From Gammaproteobacteria bacterium (GTDB lineage: Bacteria; Pseudomonadota; Gammaproteobacteria; Ga0077536): a DNA stretch of 54,949 bases. Positions within the stretch are counted from its first letter, which is position 1. Every line of letters begins with the position of its first letter. Below are positions 42,985-51,426 of the stretch, one piece after another. Below the pieces are notes generated by a model that had not been told where the DNA came from, did no database searches, and saw only the letters and a program-made list of their open reading frames with translations. The DNA lies in assembly GCA_009692365.1 (NCBI GenBank), contig SHZJ01000021.1:1-54949 (forward strand), in the 5' to 3' direction. The position numbers and the translations under genes were made by a program.

Positions 42985-44274
42985 ATGTCCGATCTCACCC
43001 CTGCGGCCTCGGTCAGCTCCTACTACGCCGCCTCCGCGCGGGCGTTCGCGGGCCTGCCGGCGCTGCAGGGGGAGGTGCGGTGCGATGTGTGCGTTATTGG
43101 CGGGGGTATTACGGGCCTGTCGAGCGCGCTGGAACTCGCCGAGCGGGGCTTCACGGTGGTGCTGCTCGAGGGTCGCACCGTCGGCTGGGGCGCCTCGGGG
43201 CGCAGCGGTGGACAGGTGATTACCGGCTATGCCTGCGAAATGGCCACCCTGGCGGAACTGACCTCGCGCGCCGACGCACAGCGGCTGTGGGAGATGTCGC
43301 TGGAGGCCGTGGATTTAGTCCAGCAGCGCGTGACGCGACACGCCATCGACTGCGACTGGCGCACGGGGCAGCTGCATGTCGCGATCAAGCCGCGGCAGAT
43401 CGCGGAGCTCGCGCGCTACCAGCGCAGCCTCGCCGAGGACTACGGCTACCCCAAGCTCGAATGGCTAGAGGGTGCGGCGCTGGCCGAGCACATTGTGAGC
43501 CCGCGCTACCTGGCCGGTTTACTCGACCTCCGCGCGGGCCATCTCCACCCCCTCAATTTTACCGTGGGCTTGGCGGCCGCCGCCCGCGCGGCCGGGGTTA
43601 GGCTCTACGAGCACTCGCTGGCCCTGCGGGTCACCCGTGGGGCCGCGCCCGTGGTGCACACGGCGGCGGGGCAAGTGCACGCCCGGCAGTTGGTGTTTGC
43701 CGGCAACGCCTGGCTAGGACGACTGGCCCCGGAGCTGGACAGCCGCATCATGCCCGTGGGGACCTACATCATCGCCAGCGAACCCTTGGGTGCGGCGCGC
43801 GCGAAGGCACTAATGCCCAGCGATGCTGCGGTCACCGACATCAATTTCGTGCTGGATTATTTCCGGCGCTCGGCCGACCACCGCGTGCTGTTTGGCGGGC
43901 GGGTGAGTTACTCCGGCATCACTCCGCCGGATCTGGTGGCCTCCATGCGGCGGCGGATGGTGGCGGTTTTCCCCAGCCTCGCCGACGTGCGGGTGGACTA
44001 CGCCTGGGGCGGTTTTGTCGATATCACGCTCAACCGCGCGCCGCATTTTGGGCGGCTGGAAAAAAATCTCTATTTTGCGCAGGGATTCTCCGGCCACGGC
44101 ATGGCGATTACCGGTTTGGCGGGGCGCCTCATGGCCGAGGCGATCGCCGGCGACAGTTCGCGGCTCGACGTTTTTGCCCGCATTCCCCATCGCGCTTTCC
44201 CCGGCGGGCGCTGGCTGCGCACCCCCTCGCTGATGCTGGCGATGCTGTATTACCGGCTGCGCGATTTGCTGTGA
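42985..44274 (+). CDS. puuB: FAD-dependent amine oxidoreductase, probable gamma-glutamylputrescine oxidase
   Basis: The protein has 429 residues of the DAO fold. CVIGGGITGLSSALELAERG is the FAD dinucleotide motif, followed by GWGASGRSGGQVITGYA, a segment typical for PuuB/OrdL proteins. The C-terminal half ends with FAQGFSGHGMAITGLAGRLMAEAI, which contacts FAD in this family. PuuB oxidises gamma-glutamylputrescine to the aldehyde and releases ammonia and peroxide. The gene diverges from puuA across 178 bases. The ribosome binding site is poor. Other N-substituted amines cannot be excluded as substrates. Confidence 0.9.
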   Translation: MSDLTPAASVSSYYAASARAFAGLPALQGEVRCDVCVIGGGITGLSSALELAERGFTVVLLEGRTVGWGASGRSGGQVITGYACEMATLAELTSRADAQRLWEMSLEAVDLVQQRVTRHAIDCDWRTGQLHVAIKPRQIAELARYQRSLAEDYGYPKLEWLEGAALAEHIVSPRYLAGLLDLRAGHLHPLNFTVGLAAAARAAGVRLYEHSLALRVTRGAAPVVHTAAGQVHARQLVFAGNAWLGRLAPELDSRIMPVGTYIIASEPLGAARAKALMPSDAAVTDINFVLDYFRRSADHRVLFGGRVSYSGITPPDLVASMRRRMVAVFPSLADVRVDYAWGGFVDITLNRAPHFGRLEKNLYFAQGFSGHGMAITGLAGRLMAEAIAGDSSRLDVFARIPHRAFPGGRWLRTPSLMLAMLYYRLRDLL

Positions 44275-44290
44275 GGTGCACGCCGCGGGT

Positions 44291-45535
44291 TTACGCCAAA
44301 ACCAGCGCCACGTGGTCCAGCCGCCACGCGAGTTCGCGGCTGTCAGTGCTCTGGCCAGCGAGGGCTGCCGGCACAAAGACGCGGTCAGCGGTAATGCGGT
44401 AGACCAACTGGGCGTCGGGTAGGCGCTCGCTAATGGGCAGCGTCCACTCGAAAGGACCGGGATTGGCGAGTCTCACCCTAAAGGTTTGGCCATCGGGCGC
44501 GCTGGCGGTGAGCTGCGTGCGACCCCCGCCGGGATGGGCGTGAGTACCGGTGATGCGCAGCCCCATCGCGGGCGGGGTGGGCTGGCGCAGGCGAATTTCC
44601 AAGGTGCGCGGCGCCCACCCATCGGGCCAGATACCGGCGTAAAGGTAGGGTGTGGCGAGCTGCAAAGCCCGGTTCTGCGCCAATCGCTCGGTCACCAACT
44701 GGCGGTCATCGGGGCTTAGCAGCGGTTCGGCCCGGGCTGCCAAGTGCGCCAAATCTGCCTGCAGGTTGCTGCTGCCCGGCCCAAACGGGTGCTGGGCACA
44801 GCGCTCGTCCACGTGCGTGAGCAGCCAGTGGGGTGGCGCGTAGCCCAAATGACGATGCAACACCTGTAGGCCTTCTAAAGCCACGCGCTCGCGTTCGCGC
44901 GCGGTGATGCTGTCCGTGTGACAGCGTGATTGCGCCTGCACCTGCGGCACCCAAGCCACTTGGCCCGGGTGTGCGGCAAACAGGCGCAGCCACAGGTCGA
45001 AATCAAACGCTGCGTGCAGCGATTCATCCAGTGCGCCCAAGGCCAGAAAAGTCGCCCGCCGAAAAAACGCCGTGGGCTGACAGATAAAACAACCCTCGGC
45101 GAAAGCGGCGCGTGGGGTGGCGGGCGGGCGCGTGGGGTAGGGCCCCAGCACGCGGCCCTGGACGTCAATCTGCTCGCCGGCCCCGTAGACCATCACCAGC
45201 GCGGGATCACGCTGGAGCAGCGTTAGCGCACGGGCCGCCGCTCCAAGCGTGTAACAGTCATCGGAATTCAACCAGCCGATCACCTCGCCCTCGGCCAAGG
45301 CTACGGCCCGATTGACCGCGGCCGCCGGCCCGCTATCTGGCGCGGACACCCACCGCAGGCGTCCGGGGTGTTCCTCGGCAAGCTCGGCCAGCAGCGAGGG
45401 CGTGCCGTCGCGCGAACCACCGTCGGCCACCACCAACTCCAGCCCCGGCAGGTCTTGGGCAAAAACGCTGCGCACCGCGTGCGCTAAAAACGCCCGCTGG
45501 TTGAGCGTGGGCATCACGATGGACAGGGACAGCAA
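44291..45535 (-). CDS. Family 2 glycosyltransferase with extra C-terminal domain
   Basis: The protein has 414 residues when started at TTG (45535), which has AAGGAGG eight bases upstream. The frame also offers an ATG at 45673, but the extra 46 residues lack similarity. A GT-A fold is plain: LSIVMPTLNQRAFLAHAVRSVF, ELVVADGGSRDGT, GPAAAVNRAVALAEGEVIGWLNSDDCY with the DxD-like metal site. The aspartate in AFDFDLWLRLF is the likely base. The last 120 residues (after about residue 290) form a beta-rich domain with no recognised family. It faces the capsule operon and probably adds a sugar to that glycan (inference). Confidence 0.88.
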   Translation of the reverse strand: MLSLSIVMPTLNQRAFLAHAVRSVFAQDLPGLELVVADGGSRDGTPSLLAELAEEHPGRLRWVSAPDSGPAAAVNRAVALAEGEVIGWLNSDDCYTLGAAARALTLLQRDPALVMVYGAGEQIDVQGRVLGPYPTRPPATPRAAFAEGCFICQPTAFFRRATFLALGALDESLHAAFDFDLWLRLFAAHPGQVAWVPQVQAQSRCHTDSITARERERVALEGLQVLHRHLGYAPPHWLLTHVDERCAQHPFGPGSSNLQADLAHLAARAEPLLSPDDRQLVTERLAQNRALQLATPYLYAGIWPDGWAPRTLEIRLRQPTPPAMGLRITGTHAHPGGGRTQLTASAPDGQTFRVRLANPGPFEWTLPISERLPDAQLVYRITADRVFVPAALAGQSTDSRELAWRLDHVALVLA

Positions 45536-45677
45536 GGTCGGCGCCTCCTTGAGCTTGGTTGGGGCGGCCCCCCGCGGGTTTAAGGTTTGCAATGCCGGTT
45601 CGTTGCAAGATTTTTCTCGGCTGGCCCGCAACTGACGCGCTCTGGGTGGCGCCCGGCGTTGACACGGCCCCATTGCC

Positions 45678-45705
45678 TGTATATTTCTCGGGGCCAGCGC
45701 CCTAA
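45678..45705 (-). promoter_or_regulatory. Candidate promoter for the family 2 glycosyltransferase gene
   Basis: On the minus strand TTAGGG (45705-45700) and TATACA (45683-45678) are 16 bases apart. Initiation would be near 45671, at or after the ATG at 45673, which favours the TTG start at 45535 and a leader of about 135 bases. The -35 match is weak. Confidence 0.35.
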
Positions 45706-45813
45706 CATTTAGCGCAGCGTGCCGCCCGGTTTAAGCGCCGCGCGGCCCGCGCCATCAGGCGCCGTGGTGGCCACCAGCCACGCCATCCCCTCCGCTCCGA
45801 AAGGTGCCATAGC

Positions 45814-46986
45814 TTGCCACATCGCCTGACTTTTCGAACGCTACTGCTCTGCAGTGCGCTGCCTCTGGCAGGTTGCAGCACGTGGCCCACTTGGCTACCG
45901 AAGTCGGGCCCCAGCCGGCTGATGGTGGAGGAGAGCCAGCAACGTTCGGGGCTGCCGGGCATGCGTTTGGTGCCGGTCACCGACGAGATTGCCCGCCAAC
46001 TCACCGCCTCGCGCAAGCAGCGCTCCTTCGCCGAGGCCTTCGGCATGGGCACGGCCTACGAGCCGATGATCGGCAAAGGTGATGTGATCGAAGTCTCGGT
46101 GTGGGAAGCCCCGCCGGCCCTGTTGTTTGGTAACCAAATGATGGTCGACCCGCGTTTTGGCCCGGCCAACGCCGGGATGGTGAATTTCCCGGAACAAATG
46201 GTCAACAGCAAGGGCACCATCAGCCTGCCGTTCACGGGCGCGGTGCAGGCCGCGGGGCGGTGCGCGGCGGACATTGAGGCCGACATCGCAGCGCGTTTGC
46301 AGGGCAAGGCTAATCAGCCGCAGGTGTTGGTGCGGACCATTCGCAACAACACCGCCAACGTTACGGTGGTGGGGGATGTGGTCACCAGCACCCGGATGCC
46401 GCTCACCGCCAAGGGTGAACGGTTGCTCGACGCGCTGGCGGCTGGCGGTGGCGTAAAACAGTCGGTGGACCGCACGACCGTGCAGGTCGCCCGCGGCACC
46501 GAGGTGCGCGGCCTGCCCTTGGAGAAAATTATTCAAGACCCGCAGCAAAACATTTTCATGCAGGCCGGGGATGTGGTCACCGCGCTGTTCCAGCCGCTGA
46601 GCTTCACCATGCTGGGTGCGGCCGGCAAAAGTGAGGAAGTCAATTTCGAAGCCCAAGGAATTTCCTTGGCGCAGGCGCTGGCGCGGGTGGGCGGGCTGAA
46701 CGACATGCGCGCCGATGCGAAAGGTCTGTTTGTGTTCCGCTACGAGGATCCCGCGGCGCTGAACTGGGCCGAAGCGCCCGCCGTCAACGCCGAGGGCAAA
46801 GTACCCGTGATTTACCAAGTCGACCTGCACGACCCGGCGGCGTTTTTCATCGCGCAGAATTTTCCCATCGCCAATAGCGACGTCCTGTACATCGCCAATT
46901 CCCCTGCCGCAGAGCTCCAGAAATTCGTGAACATCGTGGCGGGTGCCTTTTACCCGGCGCTGACCGTCGTGAATGCCACCCGTTAG
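45814..46986 (+). CDS. Polysaccharide export outer-membrane lipoprotein (Wza/KpsD-like)
   Basis: The protein has 390 residues from a TTG start at 45814, with AAGGTG upstream. A signal peptide ends in the lipobox LAGC (cysteine near residue 21), so it is an outer-membrane lipoprotein. The Poly_export domain follows: YEPMIGKGDVIEVSVWEAPP and KGTISLPFTGAVQAAGRCAADIEADIAARLQGKANQPQVLVRTI. Two SLBB-like beta-grasp segments follow, with NVTVVGDVVTSTRMPLTAKGERLLDAL and SFTMLGAAGKSEEVNFEAQGISLAQALARVGG. Such proteins form the outer-membrane pore for capsule export. It heads the plus-strand capsule run. The matching inner-membrane ABC or copolymerase genes are not visible. Confidence 0.93.
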   Translation: MPHRLTFRTLLLCSALPLAGCSTWPTWLPKSGPSRLMVEESQQRSGLPGMRLVPVTDEIARQLTASRKQRSFAEAFGMGTAYEPMIGKGDVIEVSVWEAPPALLFGNQMMVDPRFGPANAGMVNFPEQMVNSKGTISLPFTGAVQAAGRCAADIEADIAARLQGKANQPQVLVRTIRNNTANVTVVGDVVTSTRMPLTAKGERLLDALAAGGGVKQSVDRTTVQVARGTEVRGLPLEKIIQDPQQNIFMQAGDVVTALFQPLSFTMLGAAGKSEEVNFEAQGISLAQALARVGGLNDMRADAKGLFVFRYEDPAALNWAEAPAVNAEGKVPVIYQVDLHDPAAFFIAQNFPIANSDVLYIANSPAAELQKFVNIVAGAFYPALTVVNATR

Positions 46987-47058
46987 GCGGGCCCAGAGAT
47001 GCCAGCGTCTAGGCTCACGGGCTGGCGGCTAAGGACGGACGTGGTGGTGCCGGCGCGC

Positions 47059-47345
47059 GGGGTCCGGCGTGCCGGCTGAGGCGCGCGCGGCGACGCCCAC
47101 CGCAACGCTCGGGGTCATCGACCCCTGGCGCCTGGCGGTGCGCCGCGCGGCGGCCGAGCCGACCGGGGTCGAACGCGTGGGTCTGGCCTCTGTCGCCCCC
47201 GGTGGGGTCCGGCGTGTCGGCTGAGGCGCGCGCGGCGACGCCCGCCGCAACCCCGATTTTTATCGACGTCACGCGCTTGGTGGCGCGCCTGTCGGCGGCC
47301 CGCCTGCCGACCGGGATCGATCGCGTGGGTCTGGCCTATGTCGCC
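47059..47345 (+). repeat. Imperfect tandem duplication of the 5' end of the GT-KpsC gene
   Basis: A segment at about 47059-47197 is repeated at about 47204-47345, offset by 145 bases at the left and 148 at the right. The first 45 bases and the last 20 are nearly identical, while the middle has diverged. Translated in matching frames, both give GSGV-AEARAATP...ID..RL...PTG(V/I)(E/D)RVGLA-VA. The left copy is in another frame and ends at a TGA near 47222, so it is a remnant of a gene start. Confidence 0.85.
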
Positions 47346-49406
47346 CATTTTGAGCACCGCGCACGGGCCTTGGTGCGCTGGGCCGGACGCGCGCATTTGC
47401 TGCCCAGACGCGAATCCGCCGCCCTGTTTCGCTGGCTGCAGGCACCTGCGCCGCGCCTGCTCGGCTATTTGCTGGTGGCGTTGGGGAGCCTGCGGGCCGC
47501 CCTGTGTGCCACGCCGCGCGCTGGCTGGTTAATCCATCCCGGGCACGGCGGGCTGGACGCCGCGAGCTATCGCCGCTTGGTGCGCCGGCAGGGCTGGCGG
47601 CTGCTGGTCATGATCCACGACCTCATCCCCTTGACCCACCCAGAATTTTGTCGCGCCGGGGAGGCCCCGCGGCACGCTGCGCGCCTGCGGCAGGCGCTCT
47701 CGCTGGCCAGTGGCGTGGTGTGTAATTCGGCCGCGACCCACACGGCGTTGCGCCGTTGGGCGGCCCAACAGAATTTGCCTGTGCCGCCGGTAGCCGTGGC
47801 ACATTTAGGCGCGGGGTTGACGCTCAAAGGCACCCGGCCACGCCCGTTGGCGACGCCCTATTTTGTGGTGCTGGGCACGTTGGAGCCGCGTAAAAATCAC
47901 GCGCTGCTGGTGGCGGTCTGGCCAGCGCTGCGGGCCCAGTTGGGACCACTAACGCCGCGTTTGGTGGTGGTCGGCCAACCGGGCTGGCTGTACGAACAAA
48001 CGCTCAAAGATCTTCGCGCGGGGGCGGCGCGCGGGGATTTTGTGCTGGCCCTCGACGCCTGCAGCGACGCCCAATTAGTCGCCTGGATTGCGCACGCCCA
48101 AGCCCTGCTGTTGCCTTCTTTCGCGGAGGGTTATGGCCTGCCGTTGGTGGAGGCGCTGGCGCTCGGCGTGCCGGTTATCGCCAGCGATTTGGCGGTGTTT
48201 CGCGAAATCGCGGGCGATCATCCCCAATATCTGGCGCCGCACGATGTGGCGGCGTGGACGCAGGCCATTGGTGCCTACGCCACCCTTGATGCGGCAGCGA
48301 CGCGCGCGCCACGCCCGCCGTTTGTCGCGCCCACTTGGGCGGCGCATTTTGCCGTGTTGGCACCGTGGCTGACGGCCCCCTCTCCACCGCCCGTGTACGC
48401 CTTGGGGTTCTCGTGGTGGAAGCAGGCTGCTCTGGCCGCCGCGCTGCCGGGGTCGCACGTGCGCTTCGTAGAGCGTCTAGCGTTGCTCCCGCCCGGGGCC
48501 ACGGTGGCGCTCTGGGGTAACGACCCCACCGCGCCGGCGGCCCGTCCCGATCTCGTGGTGCTGCGGGTGGAAGACGGCTTTTTGCGCTCGGTAGGTCTGG
48601 GCGCGGAACTCACCGCGCCGCTGTCGTGGGTGGTCGACCGGCGTGGGCTGTACTACGACGCTAGCCACCCCAGCGATTTGGAGGTCTGCTTGGAGAGCGC
48701 AGATTTTACCCCGGCGGAGTGCGCGCGCGCGGCACAGTTGCGCGCCCAAGTGGTGGCCGATGGCTTGACCAAATACAACCTCGCCGGGACGTCGTGGTCG
48801 CGGCCGGCGCATTTGCCGCGGGTTATTTTGGTGCCCGGTCAGGTGGAAAGCGACGCTGCGCTGCGCGCCGGTGCGCCGGTGATCAAAACCAATCTCGCGC
48901 TGATGCAGGCGGTGCGGGCCGCCGCCCCGGCCGCGTTTATCATCTACAAGCCCCATCCCGACGTTGTGGCAGGCCTGCGAGTCGACGCTGGCGCGGGTGC
49001 GCAAATCGCGGCGCTGGCGGATGCCGTGGTGACGAACGTGGACCTGCACGCTCTGTTTGCCAGCGTGGACGAGGTCCACGTGCTGACCTCGCTCACCGGC
49101 TTTGAAGCCCTGCTGCGCGGCAAAGCCGTCACCTGCTACGGCTTGCCCTTTTACGCCGGCTGGGGCCTGACCCACGACATTTATCCCCTGGCCCGGCGCA
49201 CCCGGCGGCGTTCGCTCGACGAACTGGTGGCGGCGGCACTGCTGCGCTACCCGCTGTATTTCAGCCGCGCCACCGGCGAGCAGACATCCCCGGAACACGC
49301 ACTGGCAGAGTTACGCGCGTGGCGGGACGAGGCCCACCGGCGCGGCGCGCCGTGGTGGCGCGGCCTGTGGCGGGCCACGTTGCGGCGCGTGGTGGGGGTG
49401 CGATGA
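47202..49406 (+). CDS. Fusion of GT4-type glycosyltransferase and KpsC-like Kdo transferase
   Basis: The protein has about 734 residues. The start is GTG at 47202 or GTG at 47214; the second has GGGG six bases upstream. Residues about 15-395 form a GT-B glycosyltransferase: IDVTRLVARL, MIHDLIPLTHPEF, VVLGTLEPRKNHALLVAVW and the SFAEGYGLPLVEALALGVPVIASD nucleotide-sugar site. After a short linker, residues about 405-720 match capsule protein KpsC: VEDGFLRSVGLG, GQVESDAALR, YKPHPDVVAG, VHVLTSLTGFEALLRGK and YGLPFYAGWGLTHD. KpsC adds beta-Kdo linker sugars to the lipid anchor. The ATGA overlap to the KpsS-like gene supports joint action. Usual KpsC has two such modules; here there is one. Confidence 0.9.
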   Translation: MGSGVSAEARAATPAATPIFIDVTRLVARLSAARLPTGIDRVGLAYVAHFEHRARALVRWAGRAHLLPRRESAALFRWLQAPAPRLLGYLLVALGSLRAALCATPRAGWLIHPGHGGLDAASYRRLVRRQGWRLLVMIHDLIPLTHPEFCRAGEAPRHAARLRQALSLASGVVCNSAATHTALRRWAAQQNLPVPPVAVAHLGAGLTLKGTRPRPLATPYFVVLGTLEPRKNHALLVAVWPALRAQLGPLTPRLVVVGQPGWLYEQTLKDLRAGAARGDFVLALDACSDAQLVAWIAHAQALLLPSFAEGYGLPLVEALALGVPVIASDLAVFREIAGDHPQYLAPHDVAAWTQAIGAYATLDAAATRAPRPPFVAPTWAAHFAVLAPWLTAPSPPPVYALGFSWWKQAALAAALPGSHVRFVERLALLPPGATVALWGNDPTAPAARPDLVVLRVEDGFLRSVGLGAELTAPLSWVVDRRGLYYDASHPSDLEVCLESADFTPAECARAAQLRAQVVADGLTKYNLAGTSWSRPAHLPRVILVPGQVESDAALRAGAPVIKTNLALMQAVRAAAPAAFIIYKPHPDVVAGLRVDAGAGAQIAALADAVVTNVDLHALFASVDEVHVLTSLTGFEALLRGKAVTCYGLPFYAGWGLTHDIYPLARRTRRRSLDELVAAALLRYPLYFSRATGEQTSPEHALAELRAWRDEAHRRGAPWWRGLWRATLRRVVGVR

Positions 49407-50656
49407 GGCCGCGCACTTTCGTGTTGCTGCAGGGTGTGTGCAGCCCCTTTTTTGCGCGCCTGGCGCCGGCGCTGCAGGCCGCGGGCGTGCGGGTGTTGAA
49501 GCTCAATTTCAACGCGGGGGATTGCCTGTATTGGGGCGCACGACCTGCCACCCACTGTCGGGTCGGCCCCGCCCAGCTAGGGGATTTTTTTGCTGCCTAC
49601 TGCGCCCGCCACGGGGTCACAGACCTACTCGTTTTTGGCGACCGCCGGCCGGTGCACCAGATGGCGCTCGCGAGTGCCGCGCAGTTGGGCGTGCGCAGCC
49701 ATGTCCTGGAGGAAGGCTATTTCCGGCCCTACTGGTTTACGTTGGAAGGCGCTGGGGTGAATCGGCATTCGCGCCTGCCGCGCGATCCGCACTGGTATCA
49801 CGCGGTGGCGCCCAGCTTGCCGCCGCTCCCCGCACCGCAGACCTTTCACCAACCCTTCGCCACCCGTGCGCGCCATGATGTGGCCTACCATGTAGCCGGT
49901 TTGCTCAACCCGCTCTTGTTCCCGCGCTACCGCACGCACGCCGAACTCAGCGCGCCGCGAGAATATGCGGGTTATCTGCGGCGCTACGCCCGGCTGCGCG
50001 CGCGCCACGCTGCGGATGCCCAGCGCGCGGCGCGTTGTTTGGCGGGCGCCCAGCCGTATTTTTTTCTGCCGCTGCAGTTGAACGGCGACACCCAAATTCG
50101 CGACCACTCACCGTTTACCGATATGCACGAGCTCCTGGACTTGGTGCTGAAATCGTTCGCGCGTCACGCGCCGTCGGACACGCTGCTGGTGGTCAAAAAC
50201 CATCCGCTGGATTACAGCTGGCAGGGTCACGGGCGTCGGCTGCAGGGGCTGCTGCGCGAGTATGATTTGGCCGGTCGGGTGGTGTATCTGGAAAGCGGCG
50301 ATCTGCTGCCGTTGGTGCTGGCTGCGCGTGGGGTGGTGACGGTCAACAGCACGGTGGGGAGTTTGGCGCTGGAACTCGCGCGCCCCACGCTGGCGCTCGC
50401 CGCCGCCGTCTACCATCTGCCGGGGCTCACTTTTCAAGGCGCATTGGATGATTTTTGGCAGGGCGCGGCGCCGCCAGACCTAAAATTATTCAATAATTTT
50501 CGCCACACGGTGATGTATGCCACCCAGATCAACGGTGGCTTTTATGCCGCACCCGCCATCGCGCTGGCCGTGGCGCAATTGCTGCCCGCGCTGCTGCGCG
50601 AGCGCGCACGGCTAGACGAACTGCTGGCCAGCACGCCGCCCCACGGTGCCCCATGA
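49403..50656 (+). CDS. kpsS: KpsS-like capsule polysaccharide biosynthesis protein
   Basis: The protein has 417 residues from the ATG at 49403, which overlaps the preceding stop (ATGA); 28 extra upstream codons lie inside that gene. Blocks FVLLQGVCSPFFARLAPALQAAGVRVLKLNFNAGD, LLVFGDRRPVHQMA, HVLEEGYFRPYWFTLEGAGVNRHSRLPR and the C-terminal KNHPLDYSWQGHG plus TVNSTVGSLALELARPTLAL are KpsS/LipB hallmarks. KpsS starts the linker by adding the first Kdo to lysophosphatidylglycerol at the cytoplasmic face. Pairing with a KpsC module implies a lipid-anchored, group 2-type capsule. The stop overlaps the SDR start. Confidence 0.93.
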   Translation: MRPRTFVLLQGVCSPFFARLAPALQAAGVRVLKLNFNAGDCLYWGARPATHCRVGPAQLGDFFAAYCARHGVTDLLVFGDRRPVHQMALASAAQLGVRSHVLEEGYFRPYWFTLEGAGVNRHSRLPRDPHWYHAVAPSLPPLPAPQTFHQPFATRARHDVAYHVAGLLNPLLFPRYRTHAELSAPREYAGYLRRYARLRARHAADAQRAARCLAGAQPYFFLPLQLNGDTQIRDHSPFTDMHELLDLVLKSFARHAPSDTLLVVKNHPLDYSWQGHGRRLQGLLREYDLAGRVVYLESGDLLPLVLAARGVVTVNSTVGSLALELARPTLALAAAVYHLPGLTFQGALDDFWQGAAPPDLKLFNNFRHTVMYATQINGGFYAAPAIALAVAQLLPALLRERARLDELLASTPPHGAP

Positions 50657-51426
50657 GCGGTAGCGCGCCGCGCAGCGTGCTCATCACCGGGGCCACCGGT
50701 GGTTTGGGCAGCGCGTTGGCCCGTGAATACGCCGCACCCGGCGTGACGCTGATTTTGCAGGGACGTAACGCCGCAGTGCTGTGGGCGCTGGCAGAGGCGT
50801 GTCGCGCCCTGGGTGCGCGGGTGGTCAGTCATACCGTGGACGCCAGCTCCGGCACGGCCTACCACCAATGGGTGCGCGAGGTCGCCCGGCGCGAAGCACC
50901 CGAACTCCTGATCGTGTGCGCCGGGGTCAATAACAGTATCGGGCCGGCGGGTGAGAGCGAGCGCTGGGCAGACGTGGCATGTTTGCTCGAGGTCAACGTG
51001 GTGGCGGCCATGGCGAGCGTGGAGGCGGTGCTGCCCGAAATGCGCCGCCGGGGCCGCGGGCAGATCGCGCTGCTGAGTTCGCTGGCCGCTTACCACGGCC
51101 TGCCGTTGACACCCGCCTATAGCGCGAGCAAGGCCGCGCTCAAGGCTTATGGCGAGGCCTTGCGCGGCGGTCTTGCCCCGCTGGGGATCTGGGTGAATGT
51201 GGTAATGCCGGGCTATGTGGATTCGGCCATGTGTCGCGCGATGCCCGGCCCCAAGCCCTTCGTGTGGTCGACAGCGCGGGCGGCGCGGCTTATTCGGCGC
51301 GGGCTGGCGGCCAATCGCGCGCGCATTAGTTTTCCGTGGTTGTTGGCGTTTGGGTGTTGGTGGCTGGCGGTGTTGCCGGCAGCGGTGTCCGGGCGAATCC
51401 TGCGGCTGCTGCGCTATGGCCCCTGA
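50653..51426 (+). CDS. SDR family oxidoreductase in capsule operon
   Basis: The protein has 257 residues. LITGATGGLGSALAREYA is the TGxxxGxG coenzyme motif. QGRN after the second strand hints at NADP(H). CAGVNNS stands for the usual NNAG. The serine and YSASK catalytic residues are in ALLSSLAAYHGLPLTPAYSASKAALKAY. A hydrophobic C terminus (FPWLLAFGCWWLAVLPAAV) may attach it to the membrane. The ATG overlaps the KpsS-like stop by four bases, and the 3' end overlaps the next gene by 11, so it belongs to the operon. A role in making or modifying a glycan precursor is inferred. Confidence 0.9.
   Translation: MSGSAPRSVLITGATGGLGSALAREYAAPGVTLILQGRNAAVLWALAEACRALGARVVSHTVDASSGTAYHQWVREVARREAPELLIVCAGVNNSIGPAGESERWADVACLLEVNVVAAMASVEAVLPEMRRRGRGQIALLSSLAAYHGLPLTPAYSASKAALKAYGEALRGGLAPLGIWVNVVMPGYVDSAMCRAMPGPKPFVWSTARAARLIRRGLAANRARISFPWLLAFGCWWLAVLPAAVSGRILRLLRYGP

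Noticed and set aside
47015..47272. Minus-strand open frames over the duplicated segment
   Set aside because: They are Arg/Pro/Ala-rich antisense frames created by the repeat; plus-strand protein conservation explains the region better.
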